In this document: positions 1 through 8,258 of the stretch, in pieces
How positions within the stretch are numbered: position 1 is the first letter of the stretch
How the letters are laid out: every line of letters starts with the position of its first letter
Assembly: GCA_000381605.1 (NCBI GenBank)
Contig: KB906758.1
Span: 124,001-188,000, forward strand
Direction: 5' to 3'
Source: Acidobacteriaceae bacterium KBS 89
GTDB taxonomy: Bacteria > Acidobacteriota > Terriglobia > Terriglobales > Acidobacteriaceae
DNA length: 64,000 bases
Position numbers and translations under genes: made by a program
Notes under the pieces: model-generated
What the model was told of the DNA's origin: nothing
The model's input: the letters and a program-made list of their open reading frames with translations, nothing else
Database searches by the model: none

Positions 1-220
1 TCTTGGCGAGAAAATTCAGCCCGACCAAGGCATTCATGATGATCCGTAGCCCACGCTCGGATGCTCCCGTTGCGGCTGCAGTCTCCTTGAGTGTCTTTGG
101 ACCTGCATCCAGCACATCGAAGACGCGATTCCGTATCGCTGCTTCCAAAATCAGGGGTGGAGTATGGCCCCAGGCAAACTGCATGATCCGTTCCGGCGTA
201 ACCGGAGCACTTGTACTCAT
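1..220 (-). CDS. SAM-dependent O-methyltransferase, N-terminal part only
   Basis: The reading frame on the minus strand opens with ATG at 220-218 and stays open to the left edge, giving 73 residues. A good ribosome binding site (AAGAGGA) lies seven bases upstream. The residues (start MSTSAPVTPERIMQFAWG, then EAAIRNRVFDVLDAGPKTL and ATGASERGLRIIMNALVGL) match the winged-helix dimerisation domain that precedes the catalytic domain in the acetylserotonin/hydroxyneurosporene O-methyltransferase family. The SAM-binding domain lies outside the window, so substrate cannot be guessed. A plus-strand frame over the same bases has no ribosome binding site and is a shadow. Confidence 0.75.
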   Translation of the reverse strand, partial: MSTSAPVTPERIMQFAWGHTPPLILEAAIRNRVFDVLDAGPKTLKETAAATGASERGLRIIMNALVGLNFLAK

Positions 221-308
221 AGTCGTGTCCTCTTGAATGTGTAGTTGTTAGCTTTGGCCCAGAGTCGCAATTGTAGACCCAGCAACCGGGTTTGTTACGC
301 GGACGATT

Positions 309-337
309 AAAGAAAAGAGGCCGGCATCGTGCCGGCC
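309..337 (-). terminator. Rho-independent terminator of dnaA
   Basis: Arms GGCCGGCA (319-326) and TGCCGGCC (330-337) pair perfectly around a three-base loop. Read on the minus strand, the hairpin is followed by TCTTTTCTTT. It begins 27 bases past the dnaA stop codon, which is the expected place. Confidence 0.85.
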
Positions 338-363
338 CCCATCTCTTGTCTTAGAAAGATCGT

Positions 364-1791
364 CTAACTCAACGTCTCCATCAACTTATTGATTGTTCGG
401 TTCAGATCTTTATCCGCACGTCTCTGTTCATCGATCTTCGCGATCGAGTGCATCACCGTCGTATGGTGTTTGCCGCCGAACTGACGTCCGATCTCGGGCA
501 GCGAAGCCTCAGTCAGCTGCTTCGCCAGATACATCGCAATCTGCCGCGGCACCACGATCTGCCGTGAATTATTCTTCTGCTTCAGTTCAGCGACCCGCAT
601 CCCAAACTGCTCTGCCACGGAGCGCTGAATCGTCTCGATCGTTATCTTGCGCACCTGCGTATCGATAAACTGCTTCAGACACTGCTGCGTCACAGGGAGC
701 GTAATCTCCACGCCATGCATGCTGCACCATGCGATCAGTCTCACCAGGGCGCCTTCGAGTTCACGCACATTGGTCCGGACGTTGGAAGCGATGAACATCG
801 CAACATCAGTCGGCAACGAAGTCTGTTCGCTCTCCGCCTTCTTTTGCAGAATCGCGACCTTCGTCTCAAGGTCCGGCGGCTGAATGTCCGCGATCAACCC
901 CCACTCGAAGCGCGACCGCAGGCGGTCTTCAAAATCCGCAAGCTCTTTCGGAGGCCGGTCACTCGCAATCACGATCTGCTTCATGCTCTCGTGCAGCGTG
1001 TTGAACGTATGGAAGAACTCCTCCTGCGTCCGCTCCTTGCCCGCGAGAAACTGGATATCATCGATCAGCAACACGTCGACATTGCGAAATTTGTCGCGAA
1101 ACCCGGTCATCTTGTCGTACCGGACCGAGTTGATCATCTCGTTCGTAAACTTCTCGCCGCTTACGTAGCTGATCGAGGCATGCGGCTGTCTCCGCTTCAC
1201 ATCATGCCCAATCGCATGCATCAGGTGCGTCTTGCCCATCCCGACGCCGCCATACAGAAACAGCGGGTTGTAGGCCTTCGACGGCCGTTCCGCAACGGCC
1301 TGCGCCGCCGCCATAGCAAACTGGTTGCCACTTCCAATCACAAACGCATCGAACTGGTAGCGGGGGTTCAGTTGCGACGCCGCGCTCCAGTCAAACCGCG
1401 CCTGCTCCGGCGCTGGCCCCGACAATGAGCCGGTGGACCCAGTCCGTCCCTGTCGCGGTGCGCTCTGGCTGTGGCTCGGCACCGGAGCAAATCCGCCATC
1501 TTCCCGAACCTTTGGCGTGCGAGGGTCCTGCTCTGGAGTCGTGAACGCCACGGACTCCACGTCCAGCCCCAGATTGTCGATCGCCTCCTGGATTAAGTCC
1601 GCATAGCGGTCGCCGATATGCTGAAAATCGGCTGAGGGAATTCGCACAAATAGTTTCTTGCCTTCAAGGTGAGAGAACCGAGTCGGCTTCAGCCATGTCT
1701 CGTAGGACTGGCGATTGATCTTCTTTTCGAGAGCCGCGAGAATCCGGACCCAATAATTCAATACGGCGGTAGCCGTCGGAACGAATGACAT
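364..1791 (-). CDS. dnaA: Chromosomal replication initiator protein DnaA
   Basis: DnaA is the AAA+ ATPase that binds DnaA boxes at oriC, melts the origin and recruits the DnaB helicase. The 475-residue product has normal length. Domain I lies at about residues 10-80, followed by a variable Gly/Ser/Pro-rich linker (about 90-135). The AAA+ domain carries Walker A GGVGMGKTH at 181-189 and Walker B LLIDDIQFL near 243. The C-terminal DNA-binding domain carries the signature GGKHHTTVMHSIAKI close to the end. The gene is alone on the minus strand, has its own terminator, and is divergent from rpmH as in many bacteria. Confidence 0.98.
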   Translation of the reverse strand: MSFVPTATAVLNYWVRILAALEKKINRQSYETWLKPTRFSHLEGKKLFVRIPSADFQHIGDRYADLIQEAIDNLGLDVESVAFTTPEQDPRTPKVREDGGFAPVPSHSQSAPRQGRTGSTGSLSGPAPEQARFDWSAASQLNPRYQFDAFVIGSGNQFAMAAAQAVAERPSKAYNPLFLYGGVGMGKTHLMHAIGHDVKRRQPHASISYVSGEKFTNEMINSVRYDKMTGFRDKFRNVDVLLIDDIQFLAGKERTQEEFFHTFNTLHESMKQIVIASDRPPKELADFEDRLRSRFEWGLIADIQPPDLETKVAILQKKAESEQTSLPTDVAMFIASNVRTNVRELEGALVRLIAWCSMHGVEITLPVTQQCLKQFIDTQVRKITIETIQRSVAEQFGMRVAELKQKNNSRQIVVPRQIAMYLAKQLTEASLPEIGRQFGGKHHTTVMHSIAKIDEQRRADKDLNRTINKLMETLS

Positions 1792-2176
1792 TCTTTAGTT
1801 TCCTTGTCTCGTTTCCTGTTTCAACCCAGAGAAGCCACGCACTTTTTCAAACCTCACATGACCGAGAGGAAACGGCAAATAGGAGTCTATTCCTGCCATT
1901 GCAGGCAAGAGGTGATTTCCCCGAGTTGCCAGAAGTCTCTCCGTAGATGCCTATCGGCAATCAGGCTGCGGAGAAGAGTTGTTCAACCAAAAGCAGAGTG
2001 CGGAACCGCTGGACGTGCAGAAAAACGTCTTACTAAACGGGTTCGATAGTAGCACGGAAAACACAGCGTTATTCCATACGATCCTTCAAAAAAAATAAGT
2101 TGCACCATTAGCGGTGAAGAACAGAAATTATCGCTGTCCATCGCGAAAAAAATCGCCCTCGCTAGAACATTTCGCC
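1792..2176. other. dnaA upstream region without a recognisable gene or DnaA-box cluster
   Basis: This is the spacer in which oriC would be expected. There are short A-rich runs around 2085-2100 and 2145-2152. I see no match to the DnaA box TTATNCACA on either strand; the nearest is TTATTCCAT at about 2070, which differs at three positions. An 81-codon plus-strand frame (1804-2049) has no family resemblance and no ribosome binding site, and I do not call it. The dnaA promoter is presumably here but is not clear by eye. Confidence 0.5.
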
Positions 2177-2456
2177 CTACTCCTCCGCGTCATCTTGTGG
2201 TATCGGAGGTGTGAAGCGATAAGCCATTGCGATCCTGTTCCATCCATTGATCGAGGCGATCGCCGCCGTTAGAAATGCGAGTTCGCTCTCATTGAACTCC
2301 TTCGCGGGATTTTGGTAACGCTCATTGGTCACGCCAGCGAAGGTCACCCATGTCAACGCCTCAGTCTACTCAAGGGCTGCGATCTGACGTAAACAGAAGT
2401 GCCTGCCTCACGCCCACAGCCACAGCATCCAGCTTCGTCTGCGGCACCTTGGCCAT
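2177..2456 (-). pseudogene. Remnant of an AhpD-like / carboxymuconolactone decarboxylase family gene
   Basis: The minus strand encodes LTWVTFAGVTNERYQNPAKE, then FNESELAFLTAAIASINGWNRIAMAYR, then a stop at 2177. The INGWNR block is the typical C-terminal half of the AhpD/CMD alkylhydroperoxidase fold. Upstream, TKLDAVAV(G)VRQALLFTSDR continues the family pattern in another frame, so one frameshift lies near 2385. The Trp expected in the EWTEAL block is a TAG stop near 2365. The N-terminal half, where the family's CxxC catalytic pair sits, is not recognisable. The gene is dead; its position between dnaA and rpmH is unusual. Confidence 0.7.
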
Positions 2457-2582
2457 GCGACCTGCCTTCAGAGGAAGCATTGCAGAACGAATATCCGGCT
2501 CACCTGCGATGCTCTGACCTTGATCAACTCCGTCAGCGCCTTGTCTAGACCCGACACACCCAAAAGACGCACACACTCCGTG

Positions 2583-2612
2583 CTGTGAAAATCCCGTCCC
2601 ATCGGGTATACT
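2583..2612 (+). promoter_or_regulatory. Putative sigma-70 promoter of the rpmH operon
   Basis: A -10 hexamer TATACT (2607-2612) is preceded at 18 bases by CTGTGA (2583-2588), a partial match to TTGACA. The spacing to the rpmH start leaves a leader of about 55-60 bases. Assigned by eye. Confidence 0.45.
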
Positions 2613-2642
2613 CAGAGATTGCTGCTATAGCTAAAAGTTTGA

Positions 2643-2668
2643 GCAGGAGTCTTCTCCTGCCGCAGGAG
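2643..2668 (+). promoter_or_regulatory. Alternative hairpins around the rpmH ribosome binding site
   Basis: GCAGGAG occurs at 2643-2649 and again at 2662-2668, where it is the rpmH ribosome binding site (spacing 8). Between them is the exact complement CTCCTGC (2654-2660). The complement can pair with the upstream copy (7 bp, 4-base loop) or, less fully, with the ribosome binding site. The two structures exclude each other, so the leader could modulate rpmH translation. This is inferred from sequence only. Confidence 0.4.
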
Positions 2669-2676
2669 TTTTTGTC

Positions 2677-2832
2677 ATGCCGAAGCGTACCTTTCAACCC
2701 AACCGCCGCCACCGCGCCAAGACCCACGGCTTCCTCACCCGCATGAAGACCAAGGCAGGTGCAGCTGTTCTCCGCCGCCGCCGCGCCAAGGGCCGTCACA
2801 AGATCGCCGTTAGCGCCGGTTTCCGCGACTAG
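2677..2832 (+). CDS. rpmH: Large ribosomal subunit protein bL34
   Basis: The 51-residue, highly basic product starts MPKRTFQPNRRHRAKTHGFL and continues RMKTKAGAAVLRRRRAKGRHK, the bL34 signature. It is a structural protein of the 50S subunit bound to 23S rRNA. It ends in GFRD, slightly longer than the classical 44-46 residues. It opens the rpmH-cupin-rnpA-yidD-yidC run. Start chosen at the ATG with GGAG eight bases upstream. Confidence 0.97.
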   Translation: MPKRTFQPNRRHRAKTHGFLTRMKTKAGAAVLRRRRAKGRHKIAVSAGFRD

Positions 2833-2844
2833 TTCCTCTCCGCG

Positions 2845-3267
2845 ATGCCTTCGGAGTTCAAATTCGAAGAGCAACAGGCCCAACAGGCCCCGATCTCGTT
2901 GGAACTTGCGTGTTCCGCTCTCAACGAGCTTTGGTCACCGCGAGTCGTCGGTCAGGTTAACAATCAATACATCAAGGTGGCCAAAGTGCTGGGCGATTTC
3001 CCGTGGCACTCGCATGAGCACGAAGACGAGATGTTCCTCGTTCTTCGTGGTCTCCTCCGCATCGGCCGTGCCGAAGCGGACGGCGGTCCTGTGTCTCTTC
3101 GCCCCGGCGAGTTCTTCGTCGTTCCTCGCGGTCTCCGGCACAACACCTCAGCCGCCGAAGAGACCTGGATCGCCCTCATCGAAACCACCACAACCCTCCA
3201 CACCGGATCCGAACAAACCGCCCTTACCCGTTCGATCGCCGACCAGTTGGGCACAGTCTCAAAATAA
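2845..3267 (+). CDS. Cupin-domain protein inserted between rpmH and rnpA
   Basis: A single-domain cupin of 140 residues. Cupin motif 1 is visible as WHSHEHEDEMFLVLRG (two metal-binding His and a Glu) and motif 2 as GEFFVVPRGLRHN (third His). It should therefore bind a divalent metal; substrate is unknown. It starts 12 bases after the rpmH stop and is followed by rnpA 19 bases later, so it is very likely cotranscribed with them. In most bacteria rnpA directly follows rpmH, which makes this an unusual insertion. The ATG at 2845 is the only sensible start. Confidence 0.85.
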   Translation: MPSEFKFEEQQAQQAPISLELACSALNELWSPRVVGQVNNQYIKVAKVLGDFPWHSHEHEDEMFLVLRGLLRIGRAEADGGPVSLRPGEFFVVPRGLRHNTSAAEETWIALIETTTTLHTGSEQTALTRSIADQLGTVSK

Positions 3268-3286
3268 ATCTCGCGAGCCCAGCCGT

Positions 3287-3712
3287 ATGACCAGAGCCAT
3301 CATCTTCCGTCTCCGCAAACACGCCGACTATCAGCGCGTCTACAAAGCCAGCCGCAAGCAGTTTGGCAAGCAGATGGCCTATTTCTTCACCGAACGTCCC
3401 CAGGTTGGCGCCGACGGCAAGCCCTTGCGTGACGCGGACGCCGGCAGTCCCCGTGTCGGACTCACCGTCGGCAAGGTCATGGGCAAGGCCGTCGATCGCA
3501 ACCGCATCAAGCGCCGCATGCGCGAGGCAGTCCGAAACAATCTCTCCGCACTCAACACGCCGGTGGACGTAGTCCTTCACCCCCGACGCAGCGTAATCGA
3601 TCTTGAGTTCGCTACCCTCGACCGCGAAGTCGCCAATGTCTTCCGCACAATCCAAAGCGCCGCCGAGAAGCAGCAAGCCAAACCTGCTCCTACGCCACCT
3701 CGTGCCACTTGA
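3287..3712 (+). CDS. rnpA: Ribonuclease P protein component
   Basis: RnpA is the basic protein subunit that helps the RNase P RNA bind and process the 5' ends of precursor tRNAs. The 141-residue product starts MTRAIIFRLRKHADYQRVYK and has the conserved RNR-type signature GKAVDRNRIKRRMREAVR around residues 65-82. A longer in-frame extension upstream (from 2759) overlaps rpmH and the cupin gene and is not real. The protein is somewhat longer than the family average because of an insertion before the signature and a Pro/Ala-rich tail. It lies upstream of yidD with a four-base gap. Confidence 0.95.
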   Translation: MTRAIIFRLRKHADYQRVYKASRKQFGKQMAYFFTERPQVGADGKPLRDADAGSPRVGLTVGKVMGKAVDRNRIKRRMREAVRNNLSALNTPVDVVLHPRRSVIDLEFATLDREVANVFRTIQSAAEKQQAKPAPTPPRAT

Positions 3713-3716
3713 CGCA

Positions 3717-4007
3717 ATGCAAGATCCCCAACCCAGCCTCGCCATCCGCAGCACATACTGGCTCTATAAGTCCGTGCTATCTCCTGTCCTGCATGCCTTC
3801 AGTCCCACCCAGTGCCTCTACCTTCCTACCTGCTCCGAGTACGCATACGTTGCCCTGGTCCGTTTCGGCGTCTTCAAAGGTTCCTGGCTCGCACTCCGCC
3901 GCCTCGCCCGATGCCACCCCTTTGCCAAGGGCGGCCTCGATCCCGTCCCTATGCGAAACTCCGGCCTGGCGCAATCCGTCACCATTCCCACAGACCATTT
4001 ACCATAG
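3717..4007 (+). CDS. yidD: Membrane protein insertion efficiency factor YidD
   Basis: A 96-residue YidD-family protein with the family core LYKSVLSPVLH, then CLYLPTCSEYAYVAL and a C-terminal RLARCHPFAKGGLDPVP. The conserved Cys residues (PTCSEY, ARCHP) are present. It is thought to help YidC-dependent insertion at the inner membrane. The start at 3717 is four bases past the rnpA stop; an upstream in-frame ATG at 3603 would lie inside rnpA. Confidence 0.93.
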   Translation: MQDPQPSLAIRSTYWLYKSVLSPVLHAFSPTQCLYLPTCSEYAYVALVRFGVFKGSWLALRRLARCHPFAKGGLDPVPMRNSGLAQSVTIPTDHLP

Positions 4008-4069
4008 AACTTGGGCCACAAGTCCGTGTGGCATCAGCTTGACCTTCAGTAAAGAATAGGAAGTCCCTT

Positions 4070-5893
4070 TTGGCAGAGTTCAAAAACCCAAATCAACAAG
4101 GCGGCGGCGAGAACAAGTCGCTTCTCGTCATGATGCTCGTCCTCGTTACAGTTTTCTTCGGCCTGCAGTACTTCCGCGCCAAAACGAACCCCCAAACGGT
4201 CTCCCCCAACGCTGCCTCAAGCGCCTCGCAGAGCACGGCTCCAGCCGGATCACAGCCCGCGCCACAGCCAGGCGCCCCGGTGAACAAGTCTGCGGCAAAC
4301 CCTGCCGCGACGTCCGCAGCCTCCTCGGGTCCCGCCGTCCAGGCCTCCGCTGAGTCCACCACGACAATCGAGAACGAACTCTACCGCATCACCTTCACCA
4401 ACCGTGGCGGACAGGTCTCGACCTGGATTCTTAAGAAATACAAGGACTCGGACGGCAAACCGCTCAATTTGGTGCACACGCAAGCCGCTCAGCAGTTCGG
4501 CTTTCCGCTCTCTCTCTACACCTACGACGCGGCTCTCACCGCCAACCTCAGCAATGCGCTCTACATCCCCTCCGCTACCGGCAACCTCGCCGCTCCCGCT
4601 ATCCTCACCTTCAACTACTCCGACGGCACCGTTCAGGTACGCAAGACCTTCTCATTCGACGAGACTTACGTCCTCCATGCCGACGTTGAGGTCACCCGCA
4701 ACGGCGCCCCCATCCGCGCTCTCGTAAGCTGGCCCGGCGGCTTCGGGGATCAGGACAACGCGATCGCCTACTCCAGCGCCCAGCTCGACGTCGCCCGCAA
4801 CGCCAAAGAGGAACACATCGCCCCCAAGAAGGTCTCCGGTGGCGACACCCTCAACGGTCCCTTCGATTGGGCCGGCACCAGCGACAATTACTTCGCGGCC
4901 ATCTTCCTGCCTGACACCCTCGATACCGCGACGGTCGCCACACTGAACAATCAGCTCGACGTCGCCAAGACCATCCGTCGCACAGGTCTTGGCAGCGGAG
5001 CTCCCGCCAAGGGGTCAATCGAGGTGCCTATCCTCGGTGCAGCCCTAGGAGACACTCGCGGTCGCACCCAAACGCGCATCTACGCTGGCCCTAAGGCCGT
5101 CAACGTCCTCCACACCATCCGCGCTACCGGCAACGCCATTACGCTTGAGCCGCTGCTCGACTTCGGCTTCTTCGGCCCAATCGGCAAATACCTCTTCCTT
5201 GCTCTACAGTTCATCCACTCCACCATCCTCAGTTGGGCGGGTGCGTGGGGTTGGGCCATCATTATTCTTACGGTCATTATCAATCTTGTAATCCTGCCTC
5301 TCCGCATCAAGACCATGCAGAGCGGCCTCAAAATGCAGCGCATCCAGCCCCAGATGGACGCCATCAAGGAGCGCTACAAGAAGTACAAGGCCACTGATCC
5401 CAAGCGCAACGAGATGAATGTCGAGATCATGAAGCTGCAGAAGGACAACGGCGTCAACATGTTCGGCGGCTGCATCCCCACGCTCGTTCAGCTTCCCCTG
5501 CTTTTCGCCTTTTTCACCATGTTGCGGTCAGTCGTCGAGCTTCGCCAGGCCCACTGGTTGTGGCTTCCCGATCTCTCCAGCGCCGATCCCTACCACATCC
5601 TGCCCATCGTTATGATCATCAGTCAGTTTCTGGTGCAGTTCTACACACCCTCTCCTGGTGTCGACCCCCAGCAACAAAAAATGATGGCCTTCATGATGCC
5701 TGCAGTCTCCGGATACATGACCTGGAACTACGCCTCCGGCCTCGCCCTCTATTGGACAGTCGGTAACCTCATCAGCATTGCCCAGCAGGCAGTCATGAAC
5801 CGCACTAGCCTTGGCCGCGAGATGCGCGAAATCGCCGCCAAACGTGCCCGCCGTAAGGCGGGCACGGGCACCACCATCCAGGGGAAACGTTAA
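4070..5893 (+). CDS. yidC: Membrane protein insertase YidC
   Basis: YidC inserts and folds inner-membrane proteins, alone or with SecYEG. The 607-residue Gram-negative-type protein has an N-terminal transmembrane segment at about 17-35, an Ala/Ser/Pro/Gln-rich linker to about residue 95, and a large periplasmic beta domain (about 98-365). The conserved C-terminal insertase domain follows, with transmembrane segments in GWAIIILTVIINLVILPLRI, the MFGGCIPTLVQLPLLFAFF region, and near the end. It closes with a basic tail (KRARRKAG). Start is TTG at 4070 with AGGA upstream. It lies between yidD and jag as usual. Confidence 0.97.
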   Translation: MAEFKNPNQQGGGENKSLLVMMLVLVTVFFGLQYFRAKTNPQTVSPNAASSASQSTAPAGSQPAPQPGAPVNKSAANPAATSAASSGPAVQASAESTTTIENELYRITFTNRGGQVSTWILKKYKDSDGKPLNLVHTQAAQQFGFPLSLYTYDAALTANLSNALYIPSATGNLAAPAILTFNYSDGTVQVRKTFSFDETYVLHADVEVTRNGAPIRALVSWPGGFGDQDNAIAYSSAQLDVARNAKEEHIAPKKVSGGDTLNGPFDWAGTSDNYFAAIFLPDTLDTATVATLNNQLDVAKTIRRTGLGSGAPAKGSIEVPILGAALGDTRGRTQTRIYAGPKAVNVLHTIRATGNAITLEPLLDFGFFGPIGKYLFLALQFIHSTILSWAGAWGWAIIILTVIINLVILPLRIKTMQSGLKMQRIQPQMDAIKERYKKYKATDPKRNEMNVEIMKLQKDNGVNMFGGCIPTLVQLPLLFAFFTMLRSVVELRQAHWLWLPDLSSADPYHILPIVMIISQFLVQFYTPSPGVDPQQQKMMAFMMPAVSGYMTWNYASGLALYWTVGNLISIAQQAVMNRTSLGREMREIAAKRARRKAGTGTTIQGKR

Positions 5894-6008
5894 ATTCCCG
5901 TTATGGGAATCTTTAAGCCCACTCGAGCGTATATAAATGTTGATCTATGAAACTTAGAGAGAATTTTGTTGATCCAATGAATGACGAGCGAGAGCCGTTT
6001 CCGAGATT

Positions 6009-6632
6009 ATGACCAACAAGTTGAACGACCCGGGCCAAGCAGTGAGAAAGATTGAAGACTTCCTGAAGATACTGAGCACCACAGGCGGTCTGAATCTCAA
6101 GTCAAACATCCTTGCCTGCAACGGCCAAGTGCAACCCAACTCCAGCGATCCCGCCGGGGAGAATATGCCTGTCTCAGCCGAGCCCTCCGATACCAATCCC
6201 CGTGTTACCGTCGAGTTAAGCGGCCCAGATACCCCCCTCCTGACTGCCCGCAACGGCGAACTTCTCCACGCCATCGAGCACATTGCGGCAAAGATCCTCC
6301 GCCTCGAACCCGAGGAACACGACTCCATCTCCTTTGACGCTGAGGGTTTCAAGGCAACCCGGAACCGGGAACTTGGTCTCATGGCCGAAATGGCCATTCA
6401 AAAGGTCCGCTTGACCGGCAGGCCATTTTCTTTCGCACCGATGACCTCGCGTGAACGGCGCATCCTCCACTTGTCGCTGGCAAAATCCGGACTTCCGACC
6501 GCCTCGTCCGGCGAAGGCCCAGGCCGCTTTGTTGTTCTCTATCCCGAAGGTCTTGAACCTGCTCAGCCCGCGTCTCCACCACCCGTGGCAGATCGCACTC
6601 GCGCTATCCGCAACAGCTTCCGCCGCCGCTAG
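6009..6632 (+). CDS. jag: Jag/KhpB-like RNA-binding protein (KH and R3H domains)
   Basis: A 207-residue protein downstream of yidC, the standard place for Jag. The KH-like segment LLTARNGELLHAIEHIAAKIL is followed by an R3H domain, PMTSRERRILHLSLAKSG then GEGPGRFVVLYPEG. The N-terminal ~60 residues are poorly conserved, so the true start is uncertain. The family binds RNA together with KhpA. The product ends in a basic tail (RAIRNSFRRR). Its last four bases overlap the end of the convergent gene on the minus strand. Confidence 0.85.
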   Translation: MTNKLNDPGQAVRKIEDFLKILSTTGGLNLKSNILACNGQVQPNSSDPAGENMPVSAEPSDTNPRVTVELSGPDTPLLTARNGELLHAIEHIAAKILRLEPEEHDSISFDAEGFKATRNRELGLMAEMAIQKVRLTGRPFSFAPMTSRERRILHLSLAKSGLPTASSGEGPGRFVVLYPEGLEPAQPASPPPVADRTRAIRNSFRRR

Positions 6633-7195
6633 GCGTGCGGCGGCCGCGGTACGACAATTTGTCGTGAGGTTCGCCGGACCGAGTTCTTCCGGCCGGCCTC
6701 CGAATCGCTCTTGATGGGGGCAGCTACAGGGCCGTCCTCCATCTCGCTTTCCAGATAATCTCGCCACTCATTGGACTCGGCTACTCTTTTGATCACGGCG
6801 CTCCGCTCGATCAAGAAGGCCGCCAGCCGCCTCCGCGCTAATATCCGCCCCAACGGACCCCATGACGTAGAGAAGTGAATCTCATCCCGTATACGGGTTC
6901 CATCGTCCATGGCCGCAAAGTGGTGATCATGGTGGAAGTGCTTGAACGGCCCAGAGACCATCACATCGCGAAAGTAACTATAAGGTCGCAGGGCTTCAAT
7001 CCGGTTCGTATGCCGCGGTAGCCCAAGGTAGGCCCTCTGAAACGTAACCGTCTGTCCCTCGTCAACCAGTCCCTTCAGCATCCCGTTCACTGCTTTTTTA
7101 CTGGCCGAAGCAACGTGCAGGTCGATGCTCAACGACAGAAGAAAGCACAGCTCTACCGGCGCATCGATCCAGGTCGCCAATCGAATCTTTTCCAT
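6629..7195 (-). CDS. SRPBCC-family protein, paralogue 1
   Basis: A 188-residue START/Bet v1-fold (SRPBCC) protein. It begins MEKIRLATWIDAPVELCFLL, has GPFKHFHHDHHFAAMDDGTR and DEIHFSTSWGPLGRILARR, the pattern of ligand-binding SRPBCC proteins often annotated as cyclase/dehydrase-like. An in-frame extension upstream to 7270 is not conserved with the paralogues, so the ATG at 7195 is preferred. Two paralogues follow on the same strand at 8259-8744 and 8859-9347. The C-terminal ~30 residues are a charged tail missing from the others. The bound ligand is unknown. Confidence 0.8.
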   Translation of the reverse strand: MEKIRLATWIDAPVELCFLLSLSIDLHVASASKKAVNGMLKGLVDEGQTVTFQRAYLGLPRHTNRIEALRPYSYFRDVMVSGPFKHFHHDHHFAAMDDGTRIRDEIHFSTSWGPLGRILARRRLAAFLIERSAVIKRVAESNEWRDYLESEMEDGPVAAPIKSDSEAGRKNSVRRTSRQIVVPRPPHA

Positions 7196-7238
7196 AGTCC
7201 GCCAGGTCTCATGGCCCAAATGCCGACATCCAATTAGA

Positions 7239-8147
7239 TTACGCCAGGAGCAATATCTTTCCCTTGGCACCCTTCTCCGCAGCTGCCTGGGCCTCTCCCG
7301 CCTCGGCGAGGGAGACCATCCGGTCGATCGGAATCACCAATCGCTCCGCAGCAACATCTTCAGCCATAGTTCGCAGCGTGCCGGCATCCGGCACCGTCTG
7401 AATCGCCTCGATCTTCACAGTGGGGTGCATCTTAGCATTTCCCGGTACTCCCAGGACGGAGGCAAAAACCCCTCCCTGTTTGACCTTACCCAACAGCGCT
7501 TGGGCAGTCTCGCCCCCCACCATATCGGCCACCGCGTCGACGAATCCCAGTTTCTCCATCGTTCCCGCATCATCCAGAGCCAAAACCTGGTCCGCTCCCA
7601 GCGCCGCCGCCTCTTTTAGCTGCGACTTTCTCACCCCGGCGATTACCACCGCTCCCGCTTTCTTCGCTGTCCACACCGCCGACCGTCCCACGCTTCCAAC
7701 CGCCCCCGACACCAGCACTGTCTGCCCAGACTGAATCTTCGTACCCCGCGTGATCAGCTGTTCGCCGGTCTGAGTCACCAACGGCAACGCCCCCGCCTTC
7801 ACCAGATCCAGCTTTTCAGGTACGAGGGCCAGGTCCTTTGCGGCCACCACAGCCAACTCCGCATAAGCTTTGTTCCCCAGCGCCATCACTTTATCGCCGG
7901 GCTTAAACCTGTTCACACCCTTACCCACCTCTCTCACCATCCCCGAGATGTCTCTCCCCAGTATCGCCGGCAGCTCTAGCGGAAACCTGTCCTTGGCCGC
8001 CCCGCTCCGCATCTTGTAATCGATAGGATTCACGCTGCTTGCCGCCATCCGAACCAGCGCGTGGCCCTCGCCTGCCACCGGATCCGGAACGTCTTCATAC
8101 TTCAGCTTGTTTGGCCCGCCATACTCATGCAGAACAATTGCCTTCAT
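7239..8147 (-). CDS. NAD(P)H-dependent quinone oxidoreductase-like MDR protein
   Basis: A 302-residue zinc-independent medium-chain dehydrogenase/reductase. The GroES-like N-terminal domain contains ASSVNPIDYKMRSG and LGRDISGMVREVGKGV. The Rossmann domain contains VLVSGAVGSVGRSAV, the NADPH-binding glycine motif. The structural-zinc cysteines of alcohol dehydrogenases are absent, pointing to a quinone oxidoreductase or enoyl-reductase-like activity. Start chosen at MKAIVLHEYGG (8147) with GAGGTG upstream. It lies between SRPBCC paralogues 1 and 2 and may share their transcript. Confidence 0.85.
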   Translation of the reverse strand: MKAIVLHEYGGPNKLKYEDVPDPVAGEGHALVRMAASSVNPIDYKMRSGAAKDRFPLELPAILGRDISGMVREVGKGVNRFKPGDKVMALGNKAYAELAVVAAKDLALVPEKLDLVKAGALPLVTQTGEQLITRGTKIQSGQTVLVSGAVGSVGRSAVWTAKKAGAVVIAGVRKSQLKEAAALGADQVLALDDAGTMEKLGFVDAVADMVGGETAQALLGKVKQGGVFASVLGVPGNAKMHPTVKIEAIQTVPDAGTLRTMAEDVAAERLVIPIDRMVSLAEAGEAQAAAEKGAKGKILLLA

Positions 8148-8258
8148 ACGACACCTCAGCCATGTGAGATGCATGCGTTCATTCGCATGTCTGCTCTTTT
8201 GGTTAGACGACTGAAAATAAAGGAAGTTTTACGGAGGACGCAAGGCTCCACAGGCGTC

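Noticed and set aside
393..1428. Several plus-strand open frames inside dnaA
   Set aside because: Shadows of dnaA; high GC keeps other frames open.
1804..2049. 81-codon plus-strand frame upstream of dnaA
   Set aside because: No ribosome binding site, no family-like pattern, and it occupies the dnaA promoter region.
1792..2676. Possible oriC with DnaA boxes
   Set aside because: No sequence within one mismatch of TTATNCACA was found on either strand, and the strand composition does not change here.
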